Source: Phoenix dactylifera
Lineage: Eukaryota; Streptophyta; Magnoliopsida; Arecales; Arecaceae
Reading direction: 5' to 3'
Assembly: GCF_009389715.1 (NCBI RefSeq)
Contig: NC_052395.1
Location: 4,588,001 to 4,652,000, forward strand
Length of the DNA stretch: 64,000 bases
Under the pieces are notes generated by a model. It was not told the origin of the DNA. It was given only the letters and a program-made list of their open reading frames with translations, and searched no databases. The position numbers and the translations under genes were made by a program. Shown piece after piece: positions 1-9,319 of this stretch; the stretch's first letter is position 1; every line of letters begins with the position of its first letter.

Positions 1-576
1 GCCAAGAACAAGGCTAATGTAAGCTTTTGAAAAATTAGTGTTGGAAACAACATCTCTAGATTTAGAAATTATTTTTGTTTGTTTCCTTATTTAGCATGCA
101 TAGTAAAACTTTGACCTTTAAGAGGATAATCTAAGTAAGCCTATGGCAAGGTCTTTTGAGATTAAGTACATACTAGCATGAGCTGCCAAATATGGTTTCT
201 TTAATCTTGGTATTCATAGTGCATATATTCAAAAGCATACCAAGTACACATTATCATATCTATGATCAATAAACAATAATGCCATAGATAAAAACTCTCA
301 ATCAAGCATATAGAGAATTCATAGAGTTATTCTTAATAAGTTGATTAATCATTTAGCACCTTATCCACTAGTGAGTAAAATAAAATGATTTGATTATATT
401 TCCAAAAGTATTTTCTATATCACAAAATTGATCACTACTAGCAAATCATATCAAATACTAAAGCACAAATAATGATGAGATGCAAGAATTACTGATTTCA
501 TTATTATTTTTTTGTTAATAACTTTTTAAGTTTCTTTATGTTCCATGGGTACCTTGGTACACCTATGTGTACATCC

Positions 577-1818
577 TCATTTTCTCATTTTGGGTACCCA
601 AGCTTGCTTGAGTCCTTGAGAGTTAGGACATATGGTTCCTTTTGGAACCCATATCTGTTTAATAGTAATAACTTTACCATTTGATTTAATTATACTAGAA
701 CGATAGGTAAAGTTGTTATTCCCATCCTTTTCATTTTTGAAATAAGTTATCTTATTTAATGGTTTGCTTGGTAAATTGATAACCTTTTTCTCTAGAGATT
801 TATAGCTAAGTGAAGGAGTCAAGCTAAATTTTGATTTATCAAAATCAGCATGTTGGCTTTCAAACATCATTTTTAATCTTTCTGAGCTTACGGTGAATTT
901 GTTAATGCAAGATTTTAATTGATTAATTTCTTCGCTTAAGTTTTGATTTTCTTTAATTAAGCTATGATTTTTCTGAATCAATTCTTCTGAAAATGACCTT
1001 AAGCATTCATTTTCAGAATTTAGTTTCTTAAGATTTTTATTTTTTACAGCTAATTTTCTACATTCACCATACAAATCATGAAAAGCATTTAATAATTCAT
1101 CATAAGAAAATTCTTCTTGAAAATTATTTGATGTAAGAGTAGATTCAGTTTTTACCTTGTCTTCTTGTGCCATAAAGCACAAGTCAGTTACCTCTTGTAG
1201 TTTCTTGGAGCTAATATCATCATTGTCGCTCCTAACTTTTATTTTCTGGCTTGACTCTTTCTTGGTCAAGGCTTTCTTCCTTTTTACCTCTTTCTTCCTT
1301 TCTTCTTGCTTCCTTTTCTTCTTTGTCTTTAGGAAGCTGATTTGCCTCGGAGTCGACTCGGACCTTATTGGAGTCGACTCGGTGAACTTGAGAGTCGACT
1401 CTGAGATACTTGGAGTCGACTCGACTGAGGGAGATTCAACACCCTTTTCTGCAGTCTCATTGTTAGTATATATTTGAAGCACATGTGAGCTAGTCTGAGA
1501 TTTATCATAAATATTTTCTAAAGTATCCCAGATCTCCTTAGCAGATAAGCATGCAGAAATTTCATTAAACTTTGTTTCTTGAATAGCACAATATAACATG
1601 TTCATAGCATTAGCGTTCAATTGTGCTAAGTCCTTTTCATTAATAGTTTGTGAGAGTGTGTGAAGGTTATTTGTTATGATTTTCCATAAATAATAGTTTT
1701 GTGATTGAATAAAAATGCGCATGCGTATTTTCCAATGTGTATAGTTTATGCCATTAAATAGTGGAGGTGTATCAATTGATTGTCCTTCTCCTAGAAAACT
1801 ATCTATTTGAGTTGTCAT
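577..1818 (-). CDS. Sirevirus gag-like frame
   Basis: This open frame of about 413 residues starts at MTTQIDSFLGEG, about 50 bases inside the primer site. Residues near 15-110 match the Copia gag signature (LFNGINYTHWKIRMRIF, then CLSAKEIWDTLENIYD). The middle holds repeated EST/ESTP units encoded by GAGTCGACTC palindromes, followed by a Lys/Glu-rich stretch and a coiled-coil-like Asn/Leu/Lys-rich segment. The codon-1 choice is the Met at the normal gag start; the frame remains open upstream to the LTR edge. The protein would package element RNA. It belongs to the transposon, not the host. Confidence 0.75.
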   Translation of the reverse strand: MTTQIDSFLGEGQSIDTPPLFNGINYTHWKIRMRIFIQSQNYYLWKIITNNLHTLSQTINEKDLAQLNANAMNMLYCAIQETKFNEISACLSAKEIWDTLENIYDKSQTSSHVLQIYTNNETAEKGVESPSVESTPSISESTLKFTESTPIRSESTPRQISFLKTKKKRKQEERKKEVKRKKALTKKESSQKIKVRSDNDDISSKKLQEVTDLCFMAQEDKVKTESTLTSNNFQEEFSYDELLNAFHDLYGECRKLAVKNKNLKKLNSENECLRSFSEELIQKNHSLIKENQNLSEEINQLKSCINKFTVSSERLKMMFESQHADFDKSKFSLTPSLSYKSLEKKVINLPSKPLNKITYFKNEKDGNNNFTYRSSIIKSNGKVITIKQIWVPKGTICPNSQGLKQAWVPKMRK

Positions 1819-1866
1819 GATCTTTGGCTCTAGTCGGTTAAGACTACAAATAATATTTGAGCACCC

Positions 1867-1878
1867 GCTCTGATACCA
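1867..1878 (-). other. Primer-binding site, initiator tRNA-Met type
   Basis: On the minus strand TGGTATCAGAGC lies two bases inside the LTR end. It is complementary to the 3' end of plant initiator tRNA-Met, the usual primer of Ty1/Copia elements. It fixes both the LTR edge and the direction of the element. Confidence 0.85.
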
Positions 1879-2241
1879 CTTGTTGCCCAGTGGATACAAC
1901 CCAAGAGGGGGGGTGAATTGGGTCTTTTAAAACTTTTAGGCTACTTCTAACACTTTTCAATTAATTATGCTAAGTTGTATAGATGCACAGTGGAATTTAA
2001 ACTTAGCAACAGTTTGATTTATTGAGTGAGACTTGATTAAGTAAATTGAATATGCTTGCAACTAAAGGATGCGCGGATAAGAGTTAAGCAAGCAATTTAT
2101 CTAAGTAAGTAAGTGAGCAAGTTAGACAATGACAAAAAGCATCACAAACACAACAAACATATAGTGGTTCAGTGCACCCCAGCACCTACATCCACTCCCC
2201 AAGACCTCTTGGGAATTTCACTATAATCGTCCAGATTACAG

Positions 2242-2442
2242 TCCGGTAGTTTTGCGAGTGCACTACCCAACTCGTTGTTTTACACCGGGCTAACAACGAA
2301 CCCTACAATCCGGTAGTTTTTCGAGTGAACTACCCAACTCGTTGTTTTACCCCGGGCTAACAACGAACCCTACAATCCGGTAGTTTTTCGAGTGAACTAC
2401 CCAACTCGTTGTTTTACCCTGGGCTAACAACGAACCCTACAA
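2242..2442. repeat. 67-bp tandem repeat, three copies
   Basis: Three near-identical units start at 2242, 2309 and 2376, and a fourth begins but diverges at 2443. Each contains TCCGGTAGTTTT, a CCCAACTCGTTGTTTTAC block and GGGCTAACAACGAACCC. The period is exactly 67 bp. The array lies in the LTR, toward its inner end. Confidence 0.9.
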
Positions 2443-2929
2443 TCCGCCAATTTTAACTTAGGCTTGGGACGCCTATCCCTTGTTCCAAGTCCCTTGACTG
2501 AAACAAGCTCAATATTCAAACGTTTTACAAAAGATTTGAAAGCTCTTAAGAAGCAAATATAACAATGAGAAACAATAAAATCGGAAGAACCCTTTTTGCC
2601 GTTGGAAGCGTAGATGATGGTGGTTCTTCTGATGTGGATCACGTTGGCTTGAATGCGAGCTTTGATTGCCAAGTGGGAGTGAGTAGATGAGCTCGAAATC
2701 AGATGGGAAAGCTTGAATGCACTTGATTTCTCCTCTTGAAAGCTCTAACTCCCTTGAACCTCTTTTTCTTTCTTCTCTCTTGAATGATCTTGTGTTGGGT
2801 TGGTGAGAAGTTGTTGAGAAGCACTTAAGAGGTCCCTTTTATAGCCCAAAAAGCAAATATAGCCGTTAGACACAAAGATATGACCGTTTGAAATTCAAAT
2901 CTACCTGAAAAAGTTGTCAGTCGCGTCCC

Positions 2930-3320
2930 AGGCGCTCCGGGGACGTCTCCGCGCTTTACGGGGACGTCTCCGCTTGTTTGCGCTTTTTGCATGGGGATGA
3001 CTCCGCTGCTTCGGGGATGACTCCGCGCTCCGGGGACGTCTCCGCGCTTTACGGGGACGTCTCCGCTTGTTTGCGCTTTTTGCATGGGGATGACTCCGCT
3101 TTTTCAGGGGACGTCTCCGCTGCCTTATCTCCGAAAAAATCATTCTCTGGAAAACCCTGAGAGAGCCGTCTCCGCTATCTAGGGGACGACTCCGCTGGTC
3201 TGCTTTTTACTTGCGGGGACGACTCCGCAGGTACCGGGGACGTCTCCAGACGTGCCAGTTCTTCCTGTTTGTGCCAGAGACGTCTCTGAGACAACCCGGA
3301 GACGTCTCGGCTGTCCCTGA
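2930..3320. repeat. GGGGACGTCTCC-type minisatellite in the LTR
   Basis: About 15 variants of GGGGAYGWCTCCGC occur at irregular 14-30 bp spacing. A block of about 73 bp containing several units is repeated 93 bp apart (starting near 2935 and 3028). The unit is related in shape to the GAGTCGACTC repeats of the second Sirevirus. The apparent ORFs here (Arg/Ser/Gly-rich) are by-products of the repeat. Confidence 0.85.
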
Positions 3321-3497
3321 TCTGTTTTCTTCAACTCAAAAATTCTTCAATAAATTCATAAAAATTATGGGAACTTGCCTAGACATTTCTTAACAATATT
3401 CTTAATTAAACACATGAAATCCTCAATTAAATTGTTAAGATAAATGAAATTATACTCTCGTGTTTTGTATTCATCAAAATCCATTAGGTGGTCAACA

Positions 3498-4018
3498 TCT
3501 TGTTTTTATTTTATTTGCAAAATAGGAGAGTATTAGGCCTTCTAATCTCCACTTTGATTTGTAATCAGTTTTCTTTTTATGAAATCTATCAATTTTCTTT
3601 TATGCAATCTATGTTCTAAGTTTCAGTTTAATTCCTGCAATTTATTTTATTTGTACTGAAAATCTTATTTAAATATTTTTCTTTGCTGTTTGACCGCTAC
3701 TCTGCATTACATTCTCAATTACAAAGTTTTCTTTCTTTCTTTTATTTATTCTTCAAGTAGAAAACATTCTCTAGTAGACCAGAGAATCATTCAAACATCC
3801 CCGACGTAATGTTTTCCTTTTATCATTCAAAAATCAATTTCAAATCCGAGTGAACGTTCTAATTTTTATGCAACTCCAACCGCCTCCCTGTGGATCGACC
3901 TCTTACAACCGCTATTCTTCGAGTAGGAAAGGTAAGAGTAAAATTAATTTAAACTTTGTTTGTCGATTCTAACAACGATCTGTTTAGCATATTTTTAGAT
4001 AAACAGGAAAGGACGAAC
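3498..4018. other. Unassigned AT-rich segment between the two Sireviruses
   Basis: There is no gene here. The right end carries CCCTGTGGATCGACC followed by a short run ending GATTCTAACA, resembling the U5 end of some Ty3/Gypsy LTRs, so it may be an LTR remnant. Copia coding sequence begins abruptly near 4019. Family is uncertain. Confidence 0.35.
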
Positions 4019-4224
4019 AGTACTCTAAAGAATCTAGCATAAACTTAATAGGGTACACAGATTCAGACTTTGCTGGTTGTAAACTTGATAGAAAAAGCAC
4101 CAGCGGGTCATGTCAATTCTTAAGAGAAAATTTAATCTCTTGGTTTAACAAGAAACAAAACTCGGTTGCACTATCTACGGCGGAAGCCGAATATGTTGCT
4201 GCCGGAAATTGTTGTGCTCAAATC

Positions 4225-4512
4225 TTGTGGATTAAACAACAACTTGAAGATTATGGCATTAAACAAGATAAAATTCCCATAAACTATGATAATACAAGTG
4301 CCATTAATCTAATTAAAAATCCAATTCAGCATTCAAGAACTAAACACATTGAGATAAGATATCACTTCATAAGAGATCATGTACTGAATGGTGATGTGAC
4401 ACTTCAATTTGTTTGTACTGATGATCAACTTGCTGATATCTTCACAAAACCTTTGAGTGAAGATCGATTTTGCATACTAAGAAGAGGGTTAGGAGTGATT
4501 GATCCATTCTAG
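4225..4512 (+). pseudogene. Copia RNase H end of pol (fossil)
   Basis: This is the C-terminal part of a Copia polyprotein. Readable RNase H and tail signatures include YTDSDFAG just upstream (near 4050), STAEAEYVAA near 4180, then NTSAINLIKNP, RTKHIEIRYHFIRDHV and DQLADIFTKPL before the stop. This is a 3' terminal piece only, with no host function expected. Confidence 0.85.
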
Positions 4513-4669
4513 TGATACTCTCCTCTAGTTCATTGATTTTGAGGATTAGTTTATGTTGGACATAAGATTTCTTATCTATGATCATCAAATCAGTTCTTAA
4601 ATCCTAGATAAGTCCATAACTCTCTCTTTTGGCATGAAAATAACAAGATTCTTGGTTGTGTGCCAGAGT

Positions 4670-4780
4670 TCGAGTCGACTCGGATACATTTTAGAGTCGG
4701 CTCATGGGGGAGTCGACTCGCGCATATTTGGGAGTCGACTCGAGTTCGAGTCGACTCGCGACATACCGGAGTCGACTCGA
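4670..4780. repeat. GAGTCGACTC palindrome cluster after pol
   Basis: About six copies or close variants of the 10-bp palindrome GAGTCGACTC lie within 110 bp, between the pol stop and the additional ORF. The same word recurs in the gag frame (1350-1425), the LTR (7350-8190) and at 12.65-12.92 kb. Confidence 0.9.
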
Positions 4781-4929
4781 GGTCGGGAATCCGACTTTTA
4801 ACCCTAAGCGGAATGTTTTTCTCTTCACTTCTATTTTCAGCCGCCACTGTTCAAAAGCCCTAGAGTCGTCTCCGACCCATTTTAGGTCATCTCCGTCGAG
4901 TTTTCTTCCATTTTTCTTGTCCTTCCCCC

Positions 4930-6425
4930 GTGTTTAGGTCAAAAATGCCTAGGAAAGTCGTTGTCCCAAGCCGAAAGAGACCCCTCGCCGCGAGCGGCGC
5001 CGGCGGCGGTCAAAGGCTCGGAACGAACCCGCGAGGCCACCACCTCCGGTTCCTTCCCCGCCTAGGCCAGTTCCCTCGCGTCCGTGCGCCGGGAGGGCAG
5101 TCTCCACCGGAAGGAAAGTCGACTTTGACTTCCTCTCCCGGGAAGGGTTCACCCTAGGGCATCGCCTCAGAGCTCAAGGGTTAGAGTTATTCTATTCATT
5201 AGACCTCCCTACTTACCCGGGGTTAGTTAGGGAATTCTATGGGACTGTAGCCCGAGGTAGTGGTAGTATCCAGGGAACCGTAGCGGATGTCCCTGTATTC
5301 ATCTCGGAGGACTTCATTGCTCGAGTCCTCCATCTCTCGAGTGAGGAGATTGTTCCCACACACCCCTCCAATAGGACAGAGGCCCTTACGGCCATCTTAG
5401 GGAGTCCACCTCAGTCCCCCATAGAGGAGGTGTTCGCAAATCAGCTTTCGGCTGAAATGCGGCTTCTCCTAAGTGTCATCTCTAGGACTCTCTTCCCCAA
5501 AACGGGTAGGTTTGATTTTATTTCAGAGAGAGACCTAGCACTGATGTTCCACATACTCCAGGACACTCCTATCAACTTCCCTAAACTCATCTACAAATAT
5601 ATCTGTGAACCCCTAGATAAGCCTAGGTTGAGTCTCCCTTACGGTATGCTATTCACTCTCATCTTTAGGGAGTTAGAGGTTCCTATTCTTGAGGGGGAAC
5701 CCTCTCGCTCACTGCGTCATACAGATCGCATGGGTGAGGGGACTCTTCATCGTATGGGCTTTCATAGAGTTGAGGGAGTCTGGGTACGGAGACCATCCAC
5801 TACCACACCATCTGACCCTACCACTCACCACTCCCCTAGCCCTGACCATGACATAGCTCCTCCCACCTTTCCTTCCACCTCTGCTCCTACCTATATTGAG
5901 CCCTCCACCTCCACTGCCCCACCTTCTCAGCAGCAGCCCCTGGAGGTTCGGATATCTTCTGAGCAGCTCCGAGAGTTGAGGCAAGAGATAGTGAGGGAGC
6001 TGAGGGATGATCTCCTGAGAGAGCTACGAGGTTCCCAGACTGCTTCCTCCACAGATTTAGTTCCCTCCTTAGCAGCCGTGACAGAGATGGTTGCAAATCT
6101 GAAGGAGGAAATATTCAATGTACGAAGCCTAGTTCAAGCTCATTACTAGAACATGAGTGACGTCCAGGACGACACAAGGGAGATGCGAGACAGTATCAGA
6201 CATGAGCTAGGCAACCAGAGTCAGGGTGCAGAGCGGCTAGCCAATGCGCTGATCTTCAAGCTTGACACCCTCCAGGAGAGTGTGAACAACATTTCCTCGA
6301 CTCAGTCTAGAACCACCTCGGAGATTCTCGAACAACTAGGGAACATCAATGAGGGGTTAAGCATGGTCATCCAACACACTAGACTAAGTAAGGGAGCCAC
6401 ATCCTCCACTACAAAGAAGAATTAG
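4930..6425 (+). pseudogene. Additional 3' ORF region of Sirevirus (env-like position)
   Basis: Three open frames lie between pol and the 3' LTR: 4930-5157 (basic, Pro/Arg/Gly-rich), 5430-6149 (239 codons) and 6153-6425 (90 codons). The 5430 frame begins with a compact helical-looking domain (MRLLLSVISRTLFPKTGR) of the kind seen in plant transposon-associated ORFs. It then has a Ser/Thr/Pro-rich middle and Arg/Glu/Leu-rich coiled-coil segments. Sireviruses often carry such an ORF of unsettled function, sometimes called env-like. No signal peptide or membrane span is visible. It is treated as a fossil that looks broken. Confidence 0.6.
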
Positions 6426-6598
6426 TGTATTTGTATCTGTTTTTGTGATGTACAGTCTCTTGAGGATTTCTTTTGATATGTGATCACACTTGTACTCAAA
6501 TTTGAATTTAATACAATAAGTAGAAATTTTCTTTTAAAATTGTGCATTCTTGAGTACTTGTACTTTTCTGTGCTTTTCTGCCTTTTTGCTATGATGAC

Positions 6599-7158
6599 AA
6601 AAAGGGGGAGAAAATATATTGAGTTGAAATATAAAGGGAATCACTAAAAAGAAAATTCTTAAAGCAAAAAGTAATTTGTTCTAAGTGGATTCGATACCTC
6701 GAGACTCATTATCTCTCTGTTGGGGCTCCTAAAGGAGTAATCTCCAGCATCTATTCAAGGAATATTCGGAGATTAGTTGAATCATACTCAAGAACAAATT
6801 GTCAGATTTTTTCTCTAAAACAAAAAATTTAAGCTCAAAAGCTTCAAGACATTAAAAGAAAATTCAGAGAATCTAAACAAAATTGAATGCAGATGTTGAG
6901 GGGGAGAATCTGAAATCTTAAGAAAGCAAATTCATTAAACACATATAAGCCAAACAATTGATTGCATGACATGAAGGCTTATATAATTCCAAATGAAAGG
7001 GGGAGTTTTAACTTCAGGATTTACTGTTTCACACCTTTCAATTTTGGATAAATTAAATGACTAGACACTTGAATTCATTTCAAAACTTTATTATAAATCT
7101 CCTTTTGGTTGAGCAATTCACTTTACAAATACTCAAGTCATCATCAAAAAGGGGGAGA
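6599..7158 (+). other. Repeated polypurine tracts before the 3' LTR
   Basis: AAAAAGGGGGAG-like tracts occur at 6599-6612, 6900-6907, 6996-7005 and 7146-7158. The last abuts the LTR start at 7160 and is the position that primes plus-strand synthesis. Multiple conserved tracts are a known Sirevirus feature. The rest of this interval is non-coding, AT-rich and without other recognisable features. Confidence 0.8.
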
Positions 7159-7159
7159 T

Positions 7160-9068
7160 TGTGGAGTGATTGATTATAACCCTATTTGATTTTGATGAGC
7201 TCAAAGCATTTGAGTATATCTTATACAAATGAATTCAATCTAGTGTTTCAGCCAAATGTTTATGAATTTATGTTTAAGTGTCTCTAGCTTTGGTTCAATA
7301 TATTTTGGCTAAGTATGGAACTCAGTTTGAACCAAAGTTTGAAGCTTGAGTCGACTCCGGAAGATTACGAGTCGACTCCAAGTGTTTCAGAAGCTCTGGC
7401 ACATGCTCGAGTCGACTCTGGTACACTACGAGTCGACTCCGACTGAGAACTGATAGAAAGACAGAAAGTTGATTTTCAGACTCTGTCAGCGAGTCGACTC
7501 CAGAAGGGTTCGAGTCGACTCCCGACGTTTCCGAGTCGACTCCTAACGTTTCTGAGTCGACTCCAAAGGGTAACAGAAGAAAGACAGAACAATGTATTTC
7601 AGACCCTGCAACCGAGTCGACTCCAGAAGGTTACAAGTCGACTCCGAAGTTTGCCGAGTCGACTCCAACAAAGTGCGAGTCGACTCCGAGGCAGTTCAAC
7701 TCAAAACACAGAGAAATAGTTTTCGGATCCGGAGAGCCGAGTCGACTCCAACAAAGTGCGAGTCGACTCCGAGGCAGTTCAACTCAAAATACAGAAAAAC
7801 AATTTTTGGATCCTGAGAGCCGAGCCGACTCCAAGTGCTCCCGAGTCGACTCCCAAGTCAGCCGAGTCGACCCCAACAAAATTCGAGTCGACTCCGAGGC
7901 AGTTCAACTCCAAACACAGAGGATCAGTTTTCGAGCTCTGAGAGCCGAGTCGACTCCAAGATGATCCGAGTCGACTCGAGAAAGAAATGTAGAAAAACAG
8001 ATCTCTGGAATCCTGAGAACGAGTCGTCTCCGGAGGGCCAAGTCATCTCCAGACATTGGCGAGTCGACTCCAGGGTTGACCGAGTCGACTCCAGAACGGG
8101 ACAGCACTTTAATTCAAATCCTGAACAGTGGGCGAGTCGTCTCCAGTAAAGTATGAGTCGACTCCAGCAACAGCCGAGTCGACTCCGACCCCAACGGATA
8201 CACTATCAGGAGTTGCAGATTGTGCAGAATGGCCACAAAATGGTGTCTAACGGCTAATTTTCAAAGTGGACTGCTTAAATAGCCAGAGTGAACAATAGTA
8301 GACATTAAGAGAGCTATTCCATTCAAACAAAAAGGGGTTTCCACCTACCAAAGGCTCTCAAGAGTAAATACAAGAGAAAGAAGGAAAAAGCGCATTGAAC
8401 TCCATCCAACAAATGTTTCCTTCGCATTCAAGGCTCTCCTCTAACATCAGATCATCAGTGCATTCAAAGAGGAGACTCAGAGTTCGAGAAGCCCCTTCTT
8501 CCTCTTCCAAAATCTGTTTGATGGCTTCTAACTCTACATTATTTATATTGTTCATATTTGCTTTTTAAGAAGCTTTTTCTGTACTCTTTACAAATTGTTT
8601 TTTTGTTACTTGATTCAATCAGGGGATTGAATCAAGGTTGTTGAGGTTTGTTGGTGAGCCGAAGTTAAAACCAACGGTATAAGGGTTCGATTGTGATCCC
8701 GGAAAAACAATCGGGTGGTTCTAGTCGGTGAGCCTGTGAAAACCGACCGAGTTCATTGTGATCTCGTGAAAACAACAAGTTGGGTTGTGAACTTGTAAAA
8801 CAACTGGCTGTAATCCTAGGGATTATAGTGAACTCCCAAGTGAAGCTTGGAGAGTGGACGTAGGAGCAAGGGTTAGCTCCGAACCACTATAAAACCTCTT
8901 GTGTTTGTAATTGGTTCATTGTCTCTTCCATCCTCTCCACTCACTACAACTAGTAATCTAATTAATCAGCCTGCAATAATATTAATTAGTTACTCATTAA
9001 GTTTTAATTTACAATTATTACTTAAAACCCAATTCACCCCCCCTCTTAGGTTGTCTTCTTGGGCAACA
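7160..9068 (+). repeat. 3' LTR of the plus-strand Sirevirus
   Basis: The LTR starts TGTGGAGTGATTG directly after a polypurine tract and ends GGGCAACA, about 1.9 kb. It contains an array of about 27 GAGTCGACTC units or variants from 7350 to 8190. Short repeats with GTGATC and AAAACAAC follow near 8690-8810. No TATA position is assigned. No matching 5' LTR is in the window. Confidence 0.8.
7350..8190. repeat. GAGTCGACTC palindromic minisatellite
   Basis: About 27 copies of the palindrome GAGTCGACTC or one-base variants, usually followed by C, are spaced about 18-60 bp apart in the U3 side of the LTR. A larger unit near 7670-7925 repeats the block CCGAGTCGACTCCAAC, TGCGAGTCGACTCCGAGG, CAGTTCAACTC. 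Several spurious ORFs with VDS/EST repeats arise from it. Confidence 0.92.
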
Positions 9069-9319
9069 CTTCTTTCTTACAAGCCTTTGTCTTTTTCTAG
9101 TATTGCTTCTAGAATGTCCTAAGCCAAGACAAGGAGGTCTTCTTTAGGACAAAAAGATTAGAAGTGATTTAGAAAGGTGAAAGAAAAATAAAAGAGGAGA
9201 GAAAGCAAGCCAATTTAAATCTTTTGGAAGAATTCAGCATTAAGGATCAAAAATCTTTGGGGCTAAAGTTTTGATCGAGTTTTCGTGTGGATCACCGTTG
9301 GAGGGCGGACACTTAGACG
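9069..9319. other. Sequence between Sirevirus and solo LTR
   Basis: There is no gene. The right part (GGATCACCGTTGGAGGGCGG) resembles the inner half of plant Copia LTRs. The text continuing after the solo LTR at 12349 (GGATGCCTCGTGGAGATTC, then CTTCCGCTGCCCATTA near 12510) fits as its continuation. It may therefore be an older Copia LTR split by the Del-like insertion. This is weakly supported. Confidence 0.3.

Larger units (their letters stand above)
1..3497 (-). mobile_element. Sirevirus (Ty1/Copia) 5' part, running off the left edge
   Basis: This is the 5' end of a Copia retrotransposon read on the minus strand. Going leftward it contains an LTR (1881-3497), a primer-binding site two bases inside it, and a gag frame; the rest lies beyond position 1. 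The gag type, the initiator-Met primer site and the LTR packed with short palindromic repeats fit the Sirevirus (SIRE/Maximus) lineage. Only one LTR is in view, so age cannot be estimated. Lineage assignment is inference from these parts. Confidence 0.8.
1881..3497 (-). repeat. 5' LTR of the minus-strand Sirevirus
   Basis: The plus-strand reading starts TGTTGCCCAG and ends GGTCAACA, so the element-sense LTR runs TGTTGACC to GGGCAACA with TG/CA ends, about 1.6 kb. The inner edge is fixed by the adjacent primer site. The LTR holds a 67-bp tandem triplet, an array of GGGGACGTCTCC-like units and a 93-bp duplication. Its inner end resembles the end of the second Sirevirus LTR (GGGCAACA at 9061-9068, with a C-rich CACCCCCC stretch and CTCTTAGG just before it). 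Confidence 0.8.
4019..9068 (+). mobile_element. Sirevirus (Ty1/Copia) 3' part
   Basis: This is the 3' half of a second Copia element in the plus orientation. It comprises the RNase H end of pol, a non-coding stretch with GAGTCGACTC units, an additional ORF region, four polypurine tracts and a 1.9-kb 3' LTR. The extra ORF after pol and the multiplied AAAAGGGGGAGA tracts are recognised Sirevirus traits. The 5' half is absent, so the copy is incomplete and looks broken, with a few further breaks in the coding parts. Confidence 0.85.

Noticed and set aside
2825-3143. Arg/Ser/Gly-rich ORFs
   Set aside because: They are translations of the GGGGACGTCTCC array.
7592-8149. Several overlapping ORFs with repeated VDS/EST peptides in the LTR
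   Set aside because: They follow the GAGTCGACTC minisatellite on both strands and have no domain; they are products of the repeat.
7350-8190. Array with regular short repeats that could be mistaken for a CRISPR
   Set aside because: The units are 10 bp, spacing is irregular, it lies in a plant LTR and no cas gene is present.
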